Source: Adenanthera pavonina
Taxonomy: Eukaryota; Streptophyta; Magnoliopsida; Fabales; Fabaceae
Direction: 5' to 3'
Length of the DNA: 64,000 nt
Assembly: GCA_026686845.1 (NCBI GenBank)
Contig: JAIVEN010000002.1
Location: 39,387,001-39,451,000, forward strand
Shown one piece after another: positions 23,801-33,635 of this stretch. Each line of letters starts with the position of its first letter. Within the stretch, counting starts at the first letter, position 1. Below the pieces are notes generated by a model. That model saw only the letters and a program-made list of their open reading frames with translations, searched no databases and was not told the origin of the DNA. A program made the translations under genes and the position numbers.

Positions 23801-24268
23801 TTTTGTCAAAAATTTTAATCTTCCCAATTCACTCCCCTCTTGGGAAGCCAGCTTATCTAACACTATGCAATGAACTGTAAAACCTGCGAAACAACTTTAT
23901 ACAGTTTTAAAGTTTTAATTGGTTTAAGCTTTCAAACACCCTTTTTATGCAGTAAAAGTAAATAGTTTTTATGAGAAATATCTTAAAATGTAAGATGCAA
24001 TACCATATATCCAGTATCACTTATACTTTTATCCTGTATTGGAGTATTACAATATTATTTTCTCTCTCTATGTTTGTAAAAAGACTATTTTGCCCTTAGC
24101 TTCCAACAAAATGATTGTTTTGTACTTTATAAGCCCCGTTTTGGTCTTTTTATGCTATTTTGAGCCTTTAACCTATTTAATTATTTTCTAAACATTCTTA
24201 ATCATCACATATCAATCCAAAACAATTCTATATCATTCAAATACATACATGAATATGGGGATGTTACA
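20871..24268 (+). mobile_element. Gypsy-type LTR with 12-bp inverted ends, split by a Copia solo LTR
   Basis: The ends TGTAACATCCCC (20871) and GGGGATGTTACA (24268) are exact inverted repeats, as in many Gypsy LTRs. After removing the 1659-base Copia LTR and one duplication, about 1.73 kb remains. That sequence is homologous in plus orientation to the LTR ending at 9057 (for example CACCATCTCACCCC near 21545 and AAATTAAGGCCCAAAT near 22005). The 5 bases outside each end (CCACA and GTACG) do not match, so no target duplication is visible. Confidence 0.72.
22204..23862 (+). mobile_element. SIRE-like Copia solo LTR, TSD CTATG
   Basis: A 1659-base LTR starts TGTTGAATCAATTG and ends CTTATCTAACA. 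It is flanked by perfect CTATG duplications (22199-22203 and 23863-23867). It is homologous to the LTR at 13076-14598 and to 1-222. No internal sequence is present, so it arose by recombination between LTRs. Repeats of the type GACAGATGAACTTTG with AAATTCAAATTT fill 22440-23200. Several apparent ORFs on the minus strand here are frames through these repeats, not genes. Confidence 0.93.
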
Positions 24269-25164
24269 GTACGTGTAATCATTTTGCAGATGTACCTCCT
24301 ACAAGTGTGTTGACTATGGCATTAAGGTGGTGGGTACTAATGAAGCCTAGCTCATGGACATGTTAACTTAATAGTTTGTTACTATTGATACTTAAAAACC
24401 AGGAATTCAAATAGATGCAAGAATACCAATTAGAATTTATGATATTGTTTTACATTTAACTATATCAATAATGGTTTGGTTATAATTTTGCTCTTAGTTT
24501 TGGAGATTATTATCTTACCCTTTTGGTTTACATTTTTCTAAGGGTTAACTTAGTTTCAGCAAGGAAAGTCAACCAGGGTGATGTATTCCTATCTATCTCA
24601 TGTGGAGATAAATGTGGTAGTTGCTTGGTACATTTTTCCTTTCACCCCTAGATTTATGCATCATGTGTATGAAATTGTCTAGTATATAGTGGGTGCCTTG
24701 AGAATATTTCTTTTGATTAATGTAATGATTAATTATAGATTTATCTTAATTGAAATTATTGTTAGGATGCATTGATTCTTAAGTTTTCGTCATAGTTGTT
24801 TATTTCATCAATATTTTAATTGGACTTGAACGAGTGGAATTGGAAATGTTTATGCTTCTAGTTTGCTTTACCAAAGTTAGGTCTTGTAACATGAAAATCC
24901 ATTGATTTCTTTTATGCTATTGTTACTAGAAAGGCTGAAATTAAATATTTAAACATGTTTTATTTTGGGACAATTTAACTATAGTCATTGTGCTGCCAAA
25001 ATTTTAGTAGAAAGGTTTATGACTCAATTGAGTTTGAATTCTTGGGCTGGGTTCAATTTGGATCCAAAATCCTTTTTCATTAAACTTTGAATTGATAAAT
25101 ACTAGTTTTTGATATTTTAATTAAATTATTCCTAAATCTTTGTTTAAAAATTTAAGGTGTTACA
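24269..25164 (+). repeat. 3' part of another Gypsy-type LTR
   Basis: It ends TTTAAGGTGTTACA at 25164, like the LTR ending AAGGTGTTACA at 9057. It contains a counterpart of the 'GAGATT...ATCTTACCC' landmark (about 24503-24520) and phrases shared with 16500-16960. The 5' part is not contiguous; it may be the LTR-like sequence left of 16961. Confidence 0.5.
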
Positions 25165-25929
25165 TACTATTTTTGCGATTTTGTGAAACTAAATTAGTGC
25201 AATCTTATGTTTCTACTCCTTTCTCTCTCGTGTACCGAATCTGTTTCTTTTTTTTTTAGGAGATACTTAAATTAACTTTTCAAAATAATCATAATTTTTT
25301 AGATTCTAATTATTTTTAAAAATTTAAATAAATATTTTAAAAATTTTAAAAGTAATTTTTTCTTTAACAAACCTGACTTTAAGAGAGATAATAAAGATGA
25401 AGTTAAAATTTAGTGAGTTTTAATAACGATAATTTTAAAAAGTTATGATATTTTTTAAAAATTCAAAATATCATCTAATTTTAATAAATTTTTTTGACTT
25501 ATATAAATTAGTTAAAAATAACTTATATATAAATTAAGTATATTATAAATTATACACACTTTTTATATTATAAATAATATAAAAATAAAATATATTATAT
25601 AATATCTATAAATAATACGAGCTACAATAAATTTTATATTTCACATTCAGTATTGATTCATTGATTCTTATACAATCATGAATTAACCATATTTTTATCC
25701 AATATATAATTTTTTAGAATAAAAGATATGATAAAAACATGCCAGAGTGAAAAGGAGAAAAAAAAAGAAACAGAAATATAGCACACCGGTCAATACCAGA
25801 GTTGGAAAGAAGAAAAAACGAAAACCAAAGTGCTGTAAATTAAAATTAAAATGATTTTTTTTTACCACGATTAAAATGATTAAAATAAATAAACAAAGTA
25901 GGGAAAACTGGAATATTTGCGCCATACCT
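25165..25929. other. AT-rich intergenic region upstream of CWC25
   Basis: No coding or repeat signal is recognised. The last ~100 bases before the gene are the likely promoter and 5' UTR, but no convincing TATA box is seen. Confidence 0.5.
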
Positions 25930-26013
25930 GTTCCTGAGCGAAGCTCATTGCTATTATTGATTCTTCAACGACAATAGAAGAGGGATATCTGGTGAAAGTA
26001 GACGAAATCAAAG

Positions 26014-29000
26014 ATGGCGCTGAAGTTTCTGAACAAGAAGGGGTGGCATACGGGGAGTCTGAGGAACATTGAGAATGTGTGGAAGGCGGAGCAAAAGCAT
26101 GATGCCGAGCAGAAGAAGTTGGAGGAGCTTCGCAAGCAGATTCAAGAGGAGAAGGAGCGAACGGAGTTTCGTCTTCTTCAGGAGAAGGCTGGCTTGGTCC
26201 CGTAAGTGTTTTGAATCTCATTCTCTTTCTGCTGTTATCGGTTTTCCTGATTCAATTTGATCTGTTCCTTCCCCTTTGGCGGCTTTTTATTGTTTAGGGT
26301 TGTAGATGGGTGGTAATTTTGTTCTCTAATTCCTTTCTTCTATTGTCGTTCTTCCTGATTTTGTCTGACTTTTTCTTTTCTGGCTCGGGTTGGGTTTAGA
26401 TTAGGGTTTTTTATGGTTTGTGCAAGTTGATTTTTTTTTTAAATCTTTTCTGGGTTGGGCATTTGATCCTTTGTGCATGAAGAAACTTGTTTTTCTTATC
26501 AAGGAAAAATTTCACTGATTTTGATTGCAGTAAGCAGGAGAGATTGGAGTTTCTATACGATTCGGGTTTATCCGTAGGGAGGACTGAGAATTCTGAAGGA
26601 TTTAAGGCCCTTGAAGCTTTTCCAAAGCCTGATGCTACCGGTGCACCTTCTTCTTCGGCCTCTGCATCCAAGGTATTTTATTTAATTGATCGAATTGAAG
26701 TCTTTCGGTAATCTAAAGATTATATTTTTTTAATTTCCCGTAATATGTATTATTTCTGATATTTTCGTCTATGGTGGTTCTGCAGCAGCAGCCAACTGCT
26801 CCTGGAGCTTTATTTGAGGACAAGCCTCACTCTGCCAATGATGCTTGGAGGAAGCTTCATTCTGACCCATTGCTCATGATTCGCCAGCGTGAACAGGAAG
26901 CGCTTGCAAAAATAAAAAACAACCCCATCAAGATGGCAATGATTAAAAAATCGGTAAGTTGCCTTTTTAGGGTGCTTAAGTTAATTTTTCCCTTATGTTT
27001 GTGAGCATTTTTGGATTGCAAAAAGATCGAAACTCAGAAACTTAAATAATCTGCCAATGACTATTAACCGTAACGCTTTGAAGAGTTATACTATTTGGAA
27101 ATTATGTGTGTCAATATTACTGGATGAATTAATTAAAGATAGAATAAAAAAGGATGGATGACTCGCTAGTGTTTCAACTGGTTGGATCTCATGCTTGCTT
27201 GGTTGGCCGCTTTTTTCTTTTGGGCTAAACTTGCTTATATGCTTCAACATGCATAGATAGAACATTAGACTAAGAAGTATTCTTTGAATGTTAGAAAAAG
27301 ACTAGACAGCAAATCCTTCCCTTCATAGGATCATTGTTAAGTCTCAGTCAAGCAAGCCAAATCTTGGATTGGCACAGCTTGAGAATTGTTCAAGTGTTTT
27401 CATTTTTTCCTTTGGGAGTATAATATAGGCAAGATTAGACCATCAGACATCAAAACCTCGTAATTAGCCATTTCCAATGGATATCTTGGAAATGTCTGTC
27501 TTACAGTTTTATGTTCTAGTTGTTGAGTTAAGCATTTGGTAAATTGTTGATAAAGATTGGTGTCTCTGTCCCAACTAAAAGGACAGTGGTTGAGAAAGGG
27601 AAAATTTTTTAATTGTAGATTTGGTTGAACATTTAATTTTTCTGTTTTTGTGAAAATGTCATTTTAGATGCTAAAGAAAAATTAGTTTTATCTTTTCCTA
27701 CTTGTAGTAATCCTCTTATATAAACAATAACAACAACAATAGCTTTATTCCACTAAGTGGAGTCGACTAATCCTCTTATATAAACAATATCATGAAATTT
27801 TGATTCATCTTAGCACACTATGTAATGCTTTTCCATTCACACACACACGGATTGACTCAAGAAAGAAGTTAAACATCCCATGTACCGCACGTCTTACTGA
27901 CTTGTATAGGATATAGATGTGAAGTTCTTTGTCTGATATGGTTTGAGATTTTGGTTAAGTTCTTTGGCTTGAAAAGGCTAGCAATGCATCAAAGGCCGCT
28001 TAACTTTAGTTAACAATGGTCAGCATCATTAGTTTTCTTGAATCTGCTTTCAGAGAAAGTGAAACCCTGGGGCAACAGTTATTTGTAGAAATAAAACGAA
28101 GGTGAAAGGCTACCTTGGTGTAGAATTAGCAACTTCGTTGCTGATCCTCCTTTCTTTTAAGCTACAGCCTGACATGGAGCAATATAGATCTTGTCATATT
28201 TAAAACCACGAAATAAACAATAGTATGGGGAAGACACAATTAGATTCCCCAAATTAGTGAGAGCTGTGCATAGAAGAAATATGGGGCTGTTTGTGGAATT
28301 TGGGTAGCAGTGCAGGGTGTCAAGGCTGGATAACTGTTTGGGGAAATATCTAGGACGGGAGAGAGACATGCAGAGGTTGGTCAGGAAAAAAAATTAAATA
28401 GGGCCACAGGTTTACCCTATTTTCTTGCTTGCCCACTCTCCTCCCTTATCCCTTATATGCTATTCTCCTCTTGAAGTTTCTTTGCTTTCTTTTCATTTTC
28501 TCTTTACTTTATCTGTTTCCCACTGCAGGCTTAAAAGGGAAATCTAAGTTTCCATCAGAGACTTGCACAGGTGGCTTCTTCTGAAATTGGCTTTTTAGGT
28601 CATTAGGTCAACTTCCTGTATAGTTATACGCTTGGGTCTAGTTGATATCAAGTGGGTTTACCCCTCATAAGAAACTGTGATAGGAGTGAAAATATGAATG
28701 TTTGGATGTCAGCCATGAGTTAATTTAGTGAGACGGGGTGATTTCAGACAGCGAGCTGTGTTCTTTGGTTATATGGTGTAACTTTTAGATTGTGAATCAT
28801 ATACTTTCTACTCAGGGATTGGACCTTCCTTTTATATTGTTGAGGCTTTGTTTGACATTATCTTCAACATAAGACCCTTCCTAATCATTCTTGGTAACTC
28901 TGTCAGGTTAAAGGAACAGAACCCAAAGAGAAAGCTCATGATAAAAAGGATAAAAAGGAACACCGAAAGAAGCACCATCATAGTAGTTCAAAGCATCACA

Positions 29001-29683
29001 AGCATTCATCACCAAGACAACATTCTGATTCAGATGATGACACTGCTGAAAGGAGAAAGAGAACGATGGGTCGTGGTTATAAGCAGCATCGCAATACCCA
29101 TTTAGATTCAGAATATGATTCTAGCGAGGAGGAGGGGAGAAGAAAGAGGAAACATGTTGAAGACAGAAAATACGAGGAGATATCACCCAGCACAAGGCAG
29201 AGAAATATTAGAGACTATAATCAAGAAGCTGATGACAAATATCATAGCAAATCCAAGTCCGAAAGACGTGCTTCAGAAGGTCAGTCAAACGGTGATGCCC
29301 CTAAAAGGGGCAGGGACAGTGAAAGGGAAGATAGGAGCAATCTTGATTCTAGCTCCAATAGATCTTCACAGTATAAGCGGAGAAATGCAGCGCCTAAACT
29401 TTCAGAAGAAGAGCGAGCTGCTAAACTTAAGCAGATGCAATTGGCTGCTGAGTTGCATGAAGAGCAGAGATGGAAACGCTTGAAGAAGGCCGAGGAGAAT
29501 GATTCAAAAGAAGTCATCCAGAACAGTGCATCTGGCGGTAGGAATTTCTTGGATGCTGCACAAAAAAGTGTTTATGGTGCTGCAGAGGGTGGGAGCTCAT
29601 CAATAGCCGAGAGTGTCCGTCGTCGGACACATTATTCTCAAGGCCGGTCTGAAGCAGGTGAAGGCAATGCATTTAGGCGTTGA
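26014..29683 (+). CDS. CWC25: Pre-mRNA-splicing factor CWC25 homolog
   Basis: CWC25 joins the activated spliceosome in the nucleus and promotes the first transesterification step. Four coding exons give 424 residues: 26014-26201, 26531-26672, 26786-26953 and 28907-29683. All junctions are GT-AG and the phases agree. The N-terminus MALKFLNKKGWHTGSLRNIE followed by VWKAEQKHDAEQKKLEEL is the CIR/CWC25 N-terminal domain; exon 2 has the family's QERLEFLYDSGL, and exon 3 has ALFEDKPHSANDAWRKLHSD and IKNNPIKMAMIKKS. Exon 4 is a low-complexity Lys/His/Arg/Ser/Glu-rich tail with EERAAKLKQMQLAAE and a C-terminal NFLDAAQKSVYG segment, both typical of plant homologs. Intron 3 is long (1953 bases) and holds a tiny LINE insertion. 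Intron 2 ends in tandem AG triplets. Confidence 0.96.
26781..26791 (+). promoter_or_regulatory. Tandem NAGNAG 3' splice site, CWC25 intron 2
   Basis: TGCAGCAGCAG offers three AG acceptors three bases apart. Using the first gives exon 3 starting Gln-Gln-Pro; later choices remove one or two Gln codons without changing the frame. Confidence 0.7.
27708..27789 (-). mobile_element. Severely truncated LINE 3' end with 22-bp TSD in CWC25 intron 3
   Basis: Thirty-eight bases (27730-27767) resemble the reverse complement of a common plant RTE/L1-type LINE 3' end: an ACAACAACAATAG tail and CACTAAGTGGAGTCGAC. They are bounded by two identical 22-base direct repeats starting TAATCCTCTTATATAAACAA (27708-27729 and 27768-27789). 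Long target duplications, extreme 5' truncation and a simple tail are the marks of target-primed reverse transcription. Confidence 0.85.
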
Positions 29684-30380
29684 TGTACTTGGATTATTTT
29701 TGCTATATACGAGGAAGCAGAAGATTGAATCTTGGAAAAAATTCAGTTAACTACCCACTGCTGCTGGTGTGATGCGATTGGATTCTGAATGTTTTTATTG
29801 GCAATAATAGCAATCTATACTGTATTTTAGGCTATTTCATGTGATTTTCTCCCTGTATCAATCTGTAATGCTATTTGTTGTGAATTAGAAAATACACAAT
29901 ATGCATATCTATTGTTCTTGGTGCATTGCTAATGATTCGGATTATTTTTTAGTCTTAATTCTTTAATCGATCCGTGTTTCAGTGCGATCTAGGTATATTG
30001 TTCATAACAGTAATACTTGCTTTTGGGCAAAGCATATGATTAAATCAACTCCTGTAAAAATTTTTATGCACGTAAATCTCGTGAGCTTTTGAACTAAGTA
30101 TAGGTGATCCTTGGAATTTGTAGATTATGTGGTGATACTTTGTCATTTTTCTATTAATGAAATAATAAATTAATTTGAAGAGTTAATTGTCAAAATGCTG
30201 AATGTCATTGAATTATTAGTACACAATCTCGAATGCATAATTTTGGAATTGAACAAATATTATTTTCACTGAAAATAGAGCCTAATCCCTTCTGGGTTAA
30301 GAAATTTTTTCAATTAAATTTGCTTTAGAAATTGAATCTCCAACTATTTATTTGATATAAAAATCTTTATGGTTTATCAA
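29684..30380. other. 3' flank of CWC25 and intergenic sequence
   Basis: The first ~250 bases are the likely 3' UTR, with AATAA-like signals near 29803 and 29887. The rest is AT-rich with no recognised feature. Confidence 0.45.
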
Positions 30381-30605
30381 GGAGAAAATGATAAAAAATC
30401 GTTTAAAGTTGTTTGAGCATGTACAAAGAAGATGAACTAGAAAGGAGAGCTGACCAAATGGCTTGGAGCACTAAGAGAAGTTATAAGACGTGACTTCTTG
30501 ATAAATGATTTATCTAAAGAGATGATGTTTGATAGAGTCCATTAGTATTGTATGATCCATATAGTTAACTCCTATTAATGAAATAAGACTAATGTTGTTA
30601 TTATA
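30381..30605 (+). pseudogene. LINE reverse-transcriptase C-terminal remnant
   Basis: Translation gives IKNRLKLFEHVQRR, close to the RLRWFGHVQRR motif that ends many plant LINE polyproteins. After a frameshift it gives ALREVIRRDFLINDLSKEMM and FDRV, matching the usual ...EVVxxDM...LDRxxW segment. It ends in TAATGTTGTTATT, like a LINE 3' tail. It has frameshifts and stops and is inactive. Confidence 0.65.
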
Positions 30606-31580
30606 TAAAAATCTTTATAACTCATATCGACTTGAGTTGGTTATGTCATATAAATTTAACTTAATTTAAACGCATTAACTATGTATGTGTATTGAGTGCC
30701 TTGTTGATGATTTGAAACATAAAAAATTTTTAGCTCAAAAGCTCCAACTATTTATCTAAGATTTGAAAATATTTGATTGTGGTATTAAATATTAATGATG
30801 CAGGAATGCATGTAACAGTTGCATGTCCCTTTCTGCCTCGTTGAAATGAATTAATCAATTAATCAATATTTGAGAAGGCAAACCATTCGCTTCTAATTAT
30901 CATCAACTTTTAAAAAATGCCATCCTGCCGACAACACTCATATCACTTTTTCCTCACGAAACTTATGGCTATTAATAAAACCAAATTTTAATTCAGAAAT
31001 TTTTATTTATATTTAAATTTAGTATTTTTTTCTCTGATAATATATATTTGGATTCAAGAATATAGATGAAAAAGGGAGAAAAGTCTTATAAGTTAATGGT
31101 TTGAAATGTGTTCGAACTAGTAGTTTATCCAGAATATTTTAGTATTTTTATCCAAATTTTTGTATAAACTTTTATGATAAAAAAGAGAGCTTTGAAATTT
31201 AATTATCTCTTAAAAAATGAATAATTTATCTGAAAAAAGAACCATATATGTTTGATTAGTAGACCCTAATTTCAATCCCTGAAATTTATACTATCAATTT
31301 AAAAAATATATAGTTATAGGTATATATAGGCTCTAGTTCAACACATTTATATATTTTTTTTATAATTAATTTGATATAAGTATTTTTAATAGTTGGGCTG
31401 GCTGAATTTTTTTTAAAAGAAAAAAAATCACCTTAAAAGTGTGATAGTTACCTTGTGATATCTGTACTGTTTGTTGGAGTTGCATCATTGGTAGGACAAA
31501 ATGTCAAATCTTCTTAAAGGTAGATACAGATAGATTGAGTGTAACATGCGAAGGTGAGGGGACACTAAGCTACTTCCCCA
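30606..31580. other. AT-rich intergenic region before the protease gene
   Basis: No coding signal is seen. The promoter of the downstream gene should lie in the last few hundred bases, but I see no clear TATA box. Confidence 0.4.
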
Positions 31581-31629
31581 CAATACATTCATTCAATTTC
31601 TCATTTTGTGAATAATAGACAAAACGAAC

Positions 31630-33635
31630 ATGGGCTTCTTCTGCTTTCTTCTTTTCTCTGCTCATCTTCTGGTAGCCTCTTCAGTTGCTCAATTTCAAGG
31701 CATGTATATCCCATCTTTTCTTTTTCCTTAACCTTTCCCCCATACTCCAATCTATCCGCTTTTCCTTTTTCTGCAATATCTTATTTGTGTTTTTGTGATT
31801 CACAGACATCTTAGAAAAGAATGTTGAATTCCTCAATGTTTCTGAGCACAGTACTAGATTTGTGAATGACCCATTTAATAGGTCACGAATTAAAGTATAA
31901 ATATCTTATTTGTGTTTTGATACAGAATTAGCAAAAGCTTGATCCTATTATTGGATCACCAAAAAGAACCATAATTAAGGGCTCCTTTCTGTCATTTACA
32001 AGAATTTTAGCTGCAATATCTGATTTGTGCTCAAAGAAAGTTGTGTTTTGTCTTTTTCTTACAACTAGGACTCCATTTAGTACTTGAAAATTTGACTTTT
32101 TTTTTTCCATATTTCATACTTCTAACAAGTAATAAAATCATACTAACAATATCTCAAAAGAACAAATATTCAATGAGATTGAAACAAATATCAAATTTTC
32201 CAGTGGTAGTGTCAAATAAGAAGTGTGAATGAATTGATACAATATGTATTTTTGAAGAACTAAGGTGGGGTTTTGCTCTCTACTAAACTAACATTCATCT
32301 TATTAAAAAATATTGAACTTGCAAATGTCTTATTTTGCAGATAATGACTTGACCCTCAAACAAGCTAGCATTCAGCTCAAATTACACCATGTCCGCTCTC
32401 AATTTCACCATTCTATAACATCTAGTTCACCATTTTTCTCACCCAACATGCTCGAAAAGGATGAGGAGCGAGTCGAGGCTATTCGTTTAAGATTAGCCGA
32501 CAAGAACTTGAGCAACATCGAACCAGAACTTGTAAGCACACCATTGAAACCTGGATTGTCAATAGGATCAGGCAATTACTATGTAAGAGTACGACTTGGG
32601 ACCCCTCCTCAGTACTTCAGCCTTATTGTGGACACAGGAAGCTCCCTCTCGTGGCTTCAATGTCAACCTTGTAAAGTTTATTGCCATCCCCAAGTTGACC
32701 CTATATTCAATCCTTCCACATCCAAAACCTACAAGAAATTCCCATGTTCTTCGTCTTTATGTTCCTCCCTTAAGGCATCTACCCTTAATGATCCTGCTTG
32801 TGAGATTGGTTCTGATGCTTGTGTGTACAGGGCAAGCTATGGTGATGCCTCAATCTCGGTTGGTTATTTGAGCCAAGATGTGTTGAGCCTAACCCCATCA
32901 GACACACTACCAGGTTTTGTGTATGGTTGTGGACAGAACAATCAGGGCTTGTTTGGAAGGAGTTCTGGTATTCTAGGGCTAGACCATGATAAACTCTCTG
33001 CACTTGCACAATTATCCACTAAATATGGTTATGCCTTCTCATATTGCCTTCCCACTTCTTTCTCTGCCACTAAACCTTCCAAGGGAGGCTACTTATCCAT
33101 TGGATCCTCATCATTGGCAAAATCACCATTCAAGTTCACTCCAATGGTCAAGAACCCCAAAATCCCAAGCCTATACTTTCTCGACTTAACTGCCATCACT
33201 GTTGCCGGAAGGCCACTAGGCATCACCGCCTCGAGTTACAAGTTTCCCACCATCATAGACTCCGGCACGGTCATCACAAGGCTACCGATGCCAGTGTATG
33301 CGGCATTGAAAGAAGCCTTTGTGAAGATCATGTCCCAAAAGTATGAAACTACCCCTGGAATTTCCATATTGGATACTTGCTTTAAGGGAAGTGCTAAAGA
33401 GATGGTGAATGTGCCTGAGGTTGATATTATATTTGAGGGTGGTGCTGCCCTACCACTTAAGGGATACAATACCCTCATAGAGATTGATGAGAAGGTTACT
33501 TGTTTGGCCATTGCAGGAAGCTCCAGGAGTAGTAGTCCCATTGCTATAATTGGCAATTATCAGCAACAGACATTTGATGTTGCCTATGATATCACCAATT
33601 CTAAGATTGGATTTGCTTCTGGTGGCTGTGAGTGA
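31630..33635 (+). CDS. Secreted aspartic protease, nepenthesin-like (A1B)
   Basis: This is a plant A1-family protease expected in the apoplast or secretory path. The model has two exons, 31630-31699 and 32341-33635, giving 454 residues. Exon 1 encodes a signal peptide, MGFFCFLLFSAHLLVASSVA. A propeptide follows to about residue 90. The catalytic motifs are DTGSS (Asp about 121) and DSGTV (Asp about 330). The Cys-rich insert LQCQPCKVYC...CSSSLC marks the nepenthesin group, and the flap Tyr lies in ASYGDAS. The C-terminus has AIIGNYQQQTFDVAYD and ends SGGCE. The length is normal for the family. The intron (31700-32340) fits only as GC-AG: donor CAAG|GCATGT, acceptor TTTTGCAG. An alternative start inside exon 2 would lose the signal peptide. 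The physiological substrate cannot be told from sequence. Confidence 0.93.

Noticed and set aside
28157..28369. A 70-residue minus-strand frame in CWC25 intron 3
   Set aside because: It has no recognisable similarity and no splice or start context.
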